Shown in pieces: positions 1 to 6,997 of a stretch of 11,646 bases of DNA. The notes under the pieces were generated by a model. It did not search any database. It saw nothing but the letters and a program-made list of their open reading frames with translations, and was not told the DNA's origin. Positions within the stretch are counted from its first letter, which is position 1; each line of letters begins with the position of its first letter. The position numbers were made by a program, and so were the translations under genes. Source of the stretch: DAOPYE01 sp035352715 (GTDB taxonomy: Bacteria > Acidobacteriota > Holophagae > Holophagales > Holophagaceae); assembly GCA_035352715.1 (NCBI GenBank), contig DAOPYE010000077.1, forward strand, positions 1 to 11,646, given 5' to 3'.

Positions 1-3000
1 CAATGGGACATCGGTCTGGCTGCTGCTCAGCAGGGCCGTCTGGAGATCTGCGGGCGTTGGCCCCAGATGGGTGGAGCGGTTCAGCGCGATGCTCTTGGTC
101 GGGCTCAATTTATTGGTGGATGCGTCGCAGAAGTAGGCTTGACCATCTATCCCCAATGCCAGGCCTTCCACGGGGAAGCTCGTGAAATCCTTGTTCTCGG
201 CTTTCAACGTGATCTGTCCCTTGCCCTTCAGGACCAGCCCCACGCCCTCATACTGCAAGAGCTGGAGATCGGATGGGGCAAGGGTGAAGCTGCCGCCACC
301 CACGACGGGCACGCTGGCCACGTTCAGGTTCTTCAGGCTGAGCATCATGTCGCCCTTGTTCCCGTTGACGTACTGGCGGATCCAGGAGGCGTCGCCCTTC
401 AGCGGGTTCTTGAGCCATGGCGCGCGGATCTCTACGTTCTGGTAGGTGGCCTGGTAATCGCTGCTTCCAGATTTGTGCTCGAAGTGGATGTTGCCGATGG
501 CGACGCTTCCCTTCATGTAGCCGACCTTCCAGGGGCCTGTGTCCAGGGTGCCAAGCACGCCGTCGTTGTTTTCCAGCGTCCAGTTGGTGGGATGGGGTAG
601 GTTGCTCCAGGTCCCCTCCGAGATACTGAAGGGCTCTGGCTTCACGCTCACGGTGCCAAGCGCGGCCCCCATCCAGGCGGGAGACCCCCCGCCTTTGGGA
701 TCGCTGCCGGTCTTGGTGGAAAGATCCAGGACAATGCCCGTGGACGAGAATGTCCATGGGGAGGTTCCAAGTCTGGTTACAGGCATGGTGAAGGGATGGT
801 GATCCAGACCCTCCGCTGCGTACCAGTTGCCATCCAGATCCAGGGGGGATTCGGCCGTCCAGGTGGGAGGAGGATCGCCTTTGGCGACCACGACAATGTT
901 CGAATCGATGGGCTGCAGCTTCATCTGCACCATCAGATCCTGGAGGGCACTGGGGGATGAGGCTTGACCCTGGCCCACATCACATTTGACGCTTGTGACC
1001 GTTCCCGTGAGTCCATGGCCTGCGAAGGTCAGATCGGTGGGGGTGACTTCCAGATGTCCACTTGTGACCTTGGCGCCGCTCAGCTGCCAATCGCTGAAGG
1101 TGACATTGAGCTTGGCCATCGTCGCGGTATCCGGTGCCGTTCCGCTATGCAGCGGAATTGGCATGATGCCTGATCCACTGGCCTTGCCGTTGGCGTTCTG
1201 CTTGAAGGATGAACCCAGATTCGTGATGAGGAAATCCCCGCCCTTCGTCGGGAAGTACAGACTGCATACCTGGTCGGGCTGCGCGGCCACGACTTGGTAT
1301 TCGCCGTAGCCCACGACTGTGTAGGGCGGGGCGTCGTGCCTTTCGCCGATCAGTCTGCCGGAATGGCTTCGGCGCAGATTGGGAGACACAGCGGCCTTGG
1401 CGACGTCTGCCAGGGAAAGGAATGCTGGCTCTCCATGGGTCTGATTCGGATTCAGCAGACCCATGCGGAAGGGCTTTGTCTCAGCCACCTGTCGGTCCAA
1501 CTTTGCGCCCGTCGTGGGGCGGGAAGTCAGGGCCCGCTCGGGTTGCATGCGCGATGGGCCCGGTTGGTTGGATTCCAGCATATTGGCCACGGTCTGGGTG
1601 AGCCGTGGAGATAGATGCAGCTCCCGGTTGGAGGCTCCAACGTTGGTTCCGTGCTGGACCAGCGAAGCCAGTTCCCCTTGGGTCAGATCAGCGGATTTGC
1701 TGGGGGCGACATAGACCTCCACCGTGACCTTGTGGCGATTCTTTCCTCCCATATCCACGGTCAGGGCGGGGGAGGTGAAGGTCTTGGTTCGTGCCGGCAG
1801 ATCGTAGCAGTTGATCCCGATCTCTTTTTCGGTCAGATCCGTGCGAGCAGGTGGTTGCTCAATGGTTTGTTTATCCGCGCTGCCAATCTGACGGCCGTCC
1901 ACCTTCCATATCAGGTTCACGTTTCCGCTGCCCTTGTACGTGACTGTCGCTGTGGCCGAATAGAACAGATTGCAGGACGATGCGCTGGGCAGGTGCGACT
2001 GGTCCGTTTGGAGGACTGGAGGCGGAGTGGCCATGCCCTTGGCGTGATCGATGGCCTTGCTGCGATCCGCAGCCGTCGTGCGAGTCTTGGAGATTGCTGC
2101 GGCCTTGGGCTCGCGCCTCAGATCGCCCATTTCTTTTCCCGGAGCTGGTTGCGGGCCGGATTTCGAAGTCGGCTGGGGCTGCTTGGAACCTGCATTGGCA
2201 GGGTTTGAAGGCCCCGTCTTCAGATCATCCGGCAGGTTCACGCTCACGGAGACCAGCTGAAGAGGGGCGGATACACAAGGATCCGCGCGGTCCACGACAT
2301 CCCGGTTTCCGCACCAGATCATGAAGGCGCGAGACAGGACCTGATCTCCAGGGCCTTTGGCAAGGGCTGCGATGGGCGATGTCTTCCCTGATGTCGAGAT
2401 CCGCGAGGGTACGACAGTCTTCGACAGGGTTGGCGAGATGGCGTCGCTTACCGTGTGCTTCCTGTCTGTGATCGTTGATCCTCTGCGGTGCAGCATCGAG
2501 AATGCGCTGCTATCGGAAGAGGATGGCGCCAGGCTGGTATGGAGATATTTCGTTATATTGGGGTCTTGCATATCGTCGCCAGATATGGCGAAGACATGGA
2601 CGTTGTATCCACCCTGGTGGACGTGCGTGTAGGTATGGGTGAGCTTGCTTGTGTAGATCCCGTTGTATACCGTATTCGGATTTATGACCTTGGGCGATGA
2701 AGGGCGTCCATAGAAGGGCACTACCGTGCCATCGCCCCAGTCCACGAACACATTGCTGAAGAAAACTTCGCCGACCTTCTGGCCGTCCTTTTGCCATCCC
2801 CGGATCGGAATCAGGCTGTAGGGCATGCGCGTAGTGAGATCGAAATCCCCCGAAAGCATGACTTGGTCGCCTGGATGGACGATCTCTTGAATGGCCGGTT
2901 GGCCCTGGGCGGTGCTGCTGGTTTTGTCCAGGGTAATGACGACATTTTTGTTGTTAAGCTTGGATGTGCTGGCGCAGCCCGTGTCGTTGTTGATGCCCGT

Positions 3001-5766
3001 GGCGGTGTCAGGCCGGTTGATGGGCATGGGATCCGCCTGCATGACCATGACCGGAACGTTGTGGTAGACCGCTGTCTGAACGGGCGTTTTGATCCCATTG
3101 CTGGGGAGCGTGATGGATCCGCGGGTGCTCTGGATGGATTCAGGCGCGGTGGATGAAGGTGCGGTCTGAAGTGCTGCAGGTGTTAAGCCCGTGGATGATC
3201 TGGCGCCGATCTTCTGCGTCGGGGGGGGGACACGCGAAGCCGTGCGATCGCCAAGCTGGGTTATTAAGCGATCGCTTGTGCGCGAGGTGCCGCCTGCATC
3301 GGTTTGGGGTAAGCCTCGCTTGATCCCCGAGACCCGTGTGGGTGCGCTTTTGGTGGTGACTGTTTGCGCTGTTGGTGTGTCGGATGCTTGCGAGGCCTTG
3401 GTCGGCGCATCTGTCTCCCAGGTCACGCAAGGCATATTTCGATAGCCCGAAACCTGCCAGATGATGGCCGCCTTGCCCTGGAGCTCGGGAGGGATCGCGA
3501 TATCGGGTTCCAGGGCCGCCTGGCTCTTTTCTGGGCTGGATACCGTTTCGGAAGGTCCATTGGCTACCGTTTGAGGGGGTTGGCTTGTTGGGGCGTCAGG
3601 TCGCTTCCACTTACCACCGCGTCGACTTGTCGAAGTCGAACTTCCACCTGCCGAGTTATTGCCTGTCTTGCTGGGTGACGTCGTGCTATCGGCGTTGCGG
3701 CCCAGATCCTGCTCGAACTGCGGCGGCACATCGTAGAAATGCTGTTTGCCCGGAACGCGGACTGTCTTGAGAAACTTTCCCGTATTGCCTGCATAAAACT
3801 TCAGTTCGAAGTAGTCCGCCCCGCTGGGGCTGTCTTCCTTCCATGCAAACTGCGTGGTGTCCTGAAGGTAGGGAATAATGTCTGCTTTTTCTTTGAACTC
3901 GGCAGGACCATCCCCCTTGAGGGTGTACTTGGGCAAAATATTTCCGTAATGATGAGATATGTGCTGGACGCTCGGCGTCTTCATATCCTTGCAGTCCGGC
4001 GTTCCGTCCTTGCCCTTCTTCCGGTCATGCACGACGATGGCGCGGCCGATGCCATCTGCGGCCACGGCCACGCGGGCGGCGCCTGGATTGAACCTGGGAA
4101 TCTCAGCAAGGGCGATGGATTTGGCCAGCGGGCCAATGGCGCCGACGATCTTTATGGGTGATCGCTTCTCGTCGGGCTTGGTGTCTTGCCTAGAACCACG
4201 GCCTGTGACTGCGTCTTTGATCAGAACTGCCTTTTGGTTTGGGACGGATTTGTCTGGCGAAACCTTATCCAACAAGCTCTTTGCCGGTGAGGCCTTGCCC
4301 CGCAAAGCGATTCCCTCAGAACCCACTTTGGTTGATGCATTGCCCGGCGCAAGGATTTCCAGATGGACACCGCCTGGCGGGTTGCCGATGAGCGGGCCAC
4401 CCCCCATCTTCCGTCTGGTCTGGAACGTCCGATTTCCCGCCTGGGCGGTGGGTGCGATGAAGACCTTCACGACGGCCTTGTCGGGCGCGATGATGCGCGG
4501 AGCGCCGAGCATGGCCACGTCCTTGCCCAGATCCAGCTTCATATCGGGTGTGAAGTTCGCGCCGCTCAGAATCAATTCCACTTCGTCGCCGGGTTTGGCG
4601 CTGGCTGGGCTGACGCTCTTTACGATGGGGCCCAGCTCTCCGCCAGCCTTCACGCTGTAGCGCAGCGCGGGAACCTGGAAAGCCAGCTTGGGCTGCAGCA
4701 CCTTCAGCGTGAGCGTGTGGTCGCCCAGCGCGCTCGTGGGCAGATCCAGGTGTGCGTCCCCCGCATCCTGGCTGGCGATCGTTAGGGAGCCCGGAGCGTC
4801 TTTGCGAAGGGATGCGTCAGCGAGACGAGGCGATGCATTGGCCATACGACTCGTGATGGATCCGCCCAGCTTGAGTTTGAAAGCGGGCTGGGCTTGGCCA
4901 TCCAGGACCCACTGGGCCTGGAGCTCGCCGCTACCGTCGAATTTGAGATCGACGAAAGCTGAGAGCTTGTCGGCCTTGGTGACGGCGCGCTCTGTGTGGC
5001 CGTCTTCCCAGCGAGGCGAAACGAGAGAAAGGGCCAGCAGCCCATCGCGCCGCGATGGTGTCGGTACCCGGTTGGTAGTTGTCGCGGTTGTGGTTATGGA
5101 CCCGCCCACATTGAGCGTCAGCTTGAATTCGCGCGGCGTGTCCGCAAGATCCCTCGCCGTCACCGTGTACGTGCCCGGTTGGGTGTAAGTGTGACTGACA
5201 CCTTGCTCTTTCCCTGGAGTCGTCACGGTGCTTACGGCAAGGTTTCGTGCCGGTCTTGTCGCCTTAATATCCCCTGCGGAACTCGCCGAATTCGTGGCGC
5301 TCATGGGCGCGCTGCCATCGCCAAAATCCCATGTGATGGTCTTGCCCAGGGCAGCCTCCAGGCGCAGGGTCACGGGGGATCCCGGTTTCACGACGGGCGC
5401 GATCGATAGTTCCGATGCCGATGGTGTCACGATGCGTCGCGGTTCTGCGATGGTGACGACTTGATCCGCCGATCCGCCGCCGACGGCCTTCACCGTGAAG
5501 GACCCCGCGCTGCGGTAGACATGGGCGATGCTGCTTCCGCCGATGACAGCAGGGGTTCCATCACCAAAATCCCATGTGATGGATTTATCCCTCTTCCCGG
5601 AAATATGGAAGGATGTCGGAGCATCAACCCTGGCTCGCAGTGTGTCGAGGCTGATGGATGGAGCTCCCGTTGTGGTGGCAGGTCTGATCGAGACATGCTG
5701 AATCGGCGGCACGGCGGCCACGATCAGGAGTTGAGCGAAGGGTGTGAGGGCAGAGCAGCGCATCAT
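1..5766 (-). CDS. Giant exported PKD-domain protein, 3' end outside window (at least 1922 residues)
   Basis: I read this frame base by base from 5766 to 1 and found no stop; an in-frame TGA sits directly before the first ATG. Two ATGs occur in a row, and the AGAGG at 5770-5774 is better spaced for the second (5763). The N-terminus (Arg3, hydrophobic residues 10-19) could be a weak signal peptide. Visible parts: PKD domains with WDFGDG at residues 65-70 and 146-151 (the second with its HTYTQPGTYTV at 192-202), RWEDG 252-256, an LQAQW-x-x-DG module near 286, an IPT/TIG-like domain 379-473, an FN3-like stretch (ADYFELKFYAG 650-660), a Ser/Thr/Pro-rich linker to about 880, a third PKD (DWGDG 1009-1013), a second W-x-V-D-G module (W1287), then a beta-rich half to 1922. 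Residues ~40-473 are paralogous to the upstream gene product. Last gene seen of the three-gene cluster. AT-rich codons (TTA, ATA, AGA, CAA) look commoner in its middle than in its neighbours. Likely surface or extracellular; exact function unknown. Confidence 0.9.
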   Translation of the reverse strand, partial: MMRCSALTPFAQLLIVAAVPPIQHVSIRPATTTGAPSISLDTLRARVDAPTSFHISGKRDKSITWDFGDGTPAVIGGSSIAHVYRSAGSFTVKAVGGGSADQVVTIAEPRRIVTPSASELSIAPVVKPGSPVTLRLEAALGKTITWDFGDGSAPMSATNSASSAGDIKATRPARNLAVSTVTTPGKEQGVSHTYTQPGTYTVTARDLADTPREFKLTLNVGGSITTTATTTNRVPTPSRRDGLLALSLVSPRWEDGHTERAVTKADKLSAFVDLKFDGSGELQAQWVLDGQAQPAFKLKLGGSITSRMANASPRLADASLRKDAPGSLTIASQDAGDAHLDLPTSALGDHTLTLKVLQPKLAFQVPALRYSVKAGGELGPIVKSVSPASAKPGDEVELILSGANFTPDMKLDLGKDVAMLGAPRIIAPDKAVVKVFIAPTAQAGNRTFQTRRKMGGGPLIGNPPGGVHLEILAPGNASTKVGSEGIALRGKASPAKSLLDKVSPDKSVPNQKAVLIKDAVTGRGSRQDTKPDEKRSPIKIVGAIGPLAKSIALAEIPRFNPGAARVAVAADGIGRAIVVHDRKKGKDGTPDCKDMKTPSVQHISHHYGNILPKYTLKGDGPAEFKEKADIIPYLQDTTQFAWKEDSPSGADYFELKFYAGNTGKFLKTVRVPGKQHFYDVPPQFEQDLGRNADSTTSPSKTGNNSAGGSSTSTSRRGGKWKRPDAPTSQPPQTVANGPSETVSSPEKSQAALEPDIAIPPELQGKAAIIWQVSGYRNMPCVTWETDAPTKASQASDTPTAQTVTTKSAPTRVSGIKRGLPQTDAGGTSRTSDRLITQLGDRTASRVPPPTQKIGARSSTGLTPAALQTAPSSTAPESIQSTRGSITLPSNGIKTPVQTAVYHNVPVMVMQADPMPINRPDTATGINNDTGCASTSKLNNKNVVITLDKTSSTAQGQPAIQEIVHPGDQVMLSGDFDLTTRMPYSLIPIRGWQKDGQKVGEVFFSNVFVDWGDGTVVPFYGRPSSPKVINPNTVYNGIYTSKLTHTYTHVHQGGYNVHVFAISGDDMQDPNITKYLHTSLAPSSSDSSAFSMLHRRGSTITDRKHTVSDAISPTLSKTVVPSRISTSGKTSPIAALAKGPGDQVLSRAFMIWCGNRDVVDRADPCVSAPLQLVSVSVNLPDDLKTGPSNPANAGSKQPQPTSKSGPQPAPGKEMGDLRREPKAAAISKTRTTAADRSKAIDHAKGMATPPPVLQTDQSHLPSASSCNLFYSATATVTYKGSGNVNLIWKVDGRQIGSADKQTIEQPPARTDLTEKEIGINCYDLPARTKTFTSPALTVDMGGKNRHKVTVEVYVAPSKSADLTQGELASLVQHGTNVGASNRELHLSPRLTQTVANMLESNQPGPSRMQPERALTSRPTTGAKLDRQVAETKPFRMGLLNPNQTHGEPAFLSLADVAKAAVSPNLRRSHSGRLIGERHDAPPYTVVGYGEYQVVAAQPDQVCSLYFPTKGGDFLITNLGSSFKQNANGKASGSGIMPIPLHSGTAPDTATMAKLNVTFSDWQLSGAKVTSGHLEVTPTDLTFAGHGLTGTVTSVKCDVGQGQASSPSALQDLMVQMKLQPIDSNIVVVAKGDPPPTWTAESPLDLDGNWYAAEGLDHHPFTMPVTRLGTSPWTFSSTGIVLDLSTKTGSDPKGGGSPAWMGAALGTVSVKPEPFSISEGTWSNLPHPTNWTLENNDGVLGTLDTGPWKVGYMKGSVAIGNIHFEHKSGSSDYQATYQNVEIRAPWLKNPLKGDASWIRQYVNGNKGDMMLSLKNLNVASVPVVGGGSFTLAPSDLQLLQYEGVGLVLKGKGQITLKAENKDFTSFPVEGLALGIDGQAYFCDASTNKLSPTKSIALNRSTHLGPTPADLQTALLSSSQTDVPL
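3221..3229 (-). repeat. Run of nine C (coding strand) in the giant gene, possible phase-variable tract
   Basis: Nine G in a row on the plus strand, read as codons GTC CCC CCC CCG (residues 846-849) in the Ser/Thr/Pro-rich linker. With ten C the frame would stop at the TGA at 3140-3142, and with eight C at the TAA at 3183-3185. Both products would keep the two N-terminal PKD domains, the IPT-like domain and the FN3-like stretch but lose the third PKD and the whole C-terminal half. The observed length gives the full-length frame. I saw no other mononucleotide run this long in the window. Confidence 0.6.
4348..5649 (-). repeat. Duplicated two-PKD plus IPT/TIG-like module in the giant protein
   Basis: Residues about 40-473 of the giant align by eye, in the same order, with residues about 26-395 of the 403-residue protein (5802-6911). 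Shared landmarks are W-D/N-FGDG twice, RWEDG, DLK-[FY]-[DE]-G-[ST]-G-x-x-QAQW-x-x-DG, L-x-VLQP, E-VEL-x-[IL]-SG, and V-KVF-[IV]-AP. The giant copy has an insert of roughly 28 residues in the second PKD between WDFGDG (146-151) and HTYTQPG (192-198). Confidence 0.85.
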
Positions 5767-5769
5767 TCA

Positions 5770-5774
5770 CCTCT
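5770..5774 (-). promoter_or_regulatory. Ribosome binding site of the giant gene
   Basis: AGAGG on the minus strand lies in the 8-base gap after the TGA of the 403-residue protein. It is three bases from the ATG at 5766 and six bases from the ATG at 5763. The second spacing is the usual one, so translation probably starts at 5763, giving a protein one residue shorter. Confidence 0.6.
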
Positions 5775-6986
5775 TCAATTGAGACCGGACCGTCGTTTTC
5801 GCGCGGGCAGGATGTCCAGACGGGCGCTGCCTTCGGGGCCACCTTTCCCGCGCGAGCTGCGCAGGATGCGCGTGCCGGGTTTGGCGCTGGGGGCAACGAA
5901 AACCTTCACGAGTGCCGTCTCGGGTCCGATCAGGCGCAGGCCCTCCACCACCGACATATCGTGGCCCAGGTGCAGCTCCATGTCCGCCGTGAGGCGCGAA
6001 CCCGATATCTGAAGTTCCACCTCTTCGCCCGCGCGAATGCGGCGGGGCAGGACGGTCTTGAGCACGGGGCCTTCGGGATCCTTGCCCAGGGTGACGAAAT
6101 AGCGAATCACCGGGACTTCGAAGGAAATCCCGGGCTGAAGCACGCGCAGGCTGACGATGTGTTCGCCGGGAATGCCCGTGGGCAGGGAGAGCAGGGGGCC
6201 TCCAGGCGTCGTCTGTCCGCTCACGAGGGTCAGATGCTTGGCGAAGGTGAGCTGCTGGGAAACGCTACGGAACAGCACGCCATCCACCATCCACTGGGCC
6301 TGAAAGAGTCCCGTGCCTTCGTATTTCAGATCCGCGTACGCGGCCAGCCCCGTTTCATTCTGAGCCACGGTGCGCCGCACCAGACCGTCCTCCCAGCGCA
6401 GGCTCAGGAAGGAGACGCTGAAGGGCGCGCTGGGGCCGCTGGCGCCCACGACAATCTGTGTCGTGAAGGAATGTTCGTCCTGGAAATCCATGGCCTTCAC
6501 CAGGTACGTGCCCTGGCGCGCATAGGTGTGCGTGACCTGGAGCGGGGCGCCGTCCGCGAGTGAGGTGCCGTCACCGAAATTCCAGTTGACGGCGGAACCC
6601 AGGAAGGATTGGGCGGTGAAGATGACTGGCTGATTGATATTGGGTGCGGTGGGCTTGAAGGCGATGGATCGTGGCTCCACCACGCGGATGGAGCGCTGGA
6701 CGGTGGTGCCTCCTGCGGCCAGGCTCATCTGGTACGTCGCGCGCACGATGAAGGAACCAGCGGTCAAGAAGGTGTGCGTGGCCACCGTGCCGCCGGGGCT
6801 GGGCGTGGACCCGTCGCCGAAATCCCAGGTCACGGCGGCGGGCATGACGCCGCTGAGGGTGAAAGTGTTCACGACGCTCACTCGCGGCTGGGCGGGGTTC
6901 ACGTTGATGATGGCCTGGGCGCTAAGGCTGGGGGCGGCGAGGAAGGCAAGGATGAGGCAAGCGGGGACAAGCAGCAGCTTTCGCAT
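5775..6986 (-). CDS. Secreted PKD-domain protein, short paralogue of the giant protein
   Basis: This is a 403-residue protein with a clear Sec signal peptide: Arg2-Lys3, a hydrophobic core at 4-18, and cleavage likely after residue 23 or 25 (LSA-Q or AQA-I). Two PKD domains follow: WDFGDG at 54-59 with its HTFLTAGSF partner at 71-79, and WNFGDG at 135-140 with HTYARQGTYLV at 153-163. Next come RWEDG (197-201), a beta module with QAQWMVDG (229-236) and LRVLQP (280-285), and an IPT/TIG-like domain (about 306-395) containing EEVELQISG. The basic tail KRRSGLN ends the protein. The start is supported by GGAGA four bases upstream. It begins 11 bases after the barrel gene stops and ends 8 bases before the giant gene starts, so cotranscription is likely. 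PKD domains are beta-sandwiches that usually mediate surface protein or carbohydrate contacts; no catalytic motif is visible. It equals the N-terminal part of the giant and may be a minor subunit or a duplication product. Confidence 0.93.
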   Translation of the reverse strand: MRKLLLVPACLILAFLAAPSLSAQAIINVNPAQPRVSVVNTFTLSGVMPAAVTWDFGDGSTPSPGGTVATHTFLTAGSFIVRATYQMSLAAGGTTVQRSIRVVEPRSIAFKPTAPNINQPVIFTAQSFLGSAVNWNFGDGTSLADGAPLQVTHTYARQGTYLVKAMDFQDEHSFTTQIVVGASGPSAPFSVSFLSLRWEDGLVRRTVAQNETGLAAYADLKYEGTGLFQAQWMVDGVLFRSVSQQLTFAKHLTLVSGQTTPGGPLLSLPTGIPGEHIVSLRVLQPGISFEVPVIRYFVTLGKDPEGPVLKTVLPRRIRAGEEVELQISGSRLTADMELHLGHDMSVVEGLRLIGPETALVKVFVAPSAKPGTRILRSSRGKGGPEGSARLDILPARKRRSGLN

Positions 6987-6997
6987 GGATTCTCCGA

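Noticed and set aside
67..600. Plus-strand open frame of 177 codons
   Set aside because: It is antisense, in matching codon phase, to the giant minus-strand gene, has no ribosome site and shows no domain; GC-rich genes often leave such open antisense frames.
3140..3430. Minus-strand open frame of 96 codons across the C9 tract
   Set aside because: It is not a separate gene; its 3' half is simply what the giant gene would encode if the tract gained one C.
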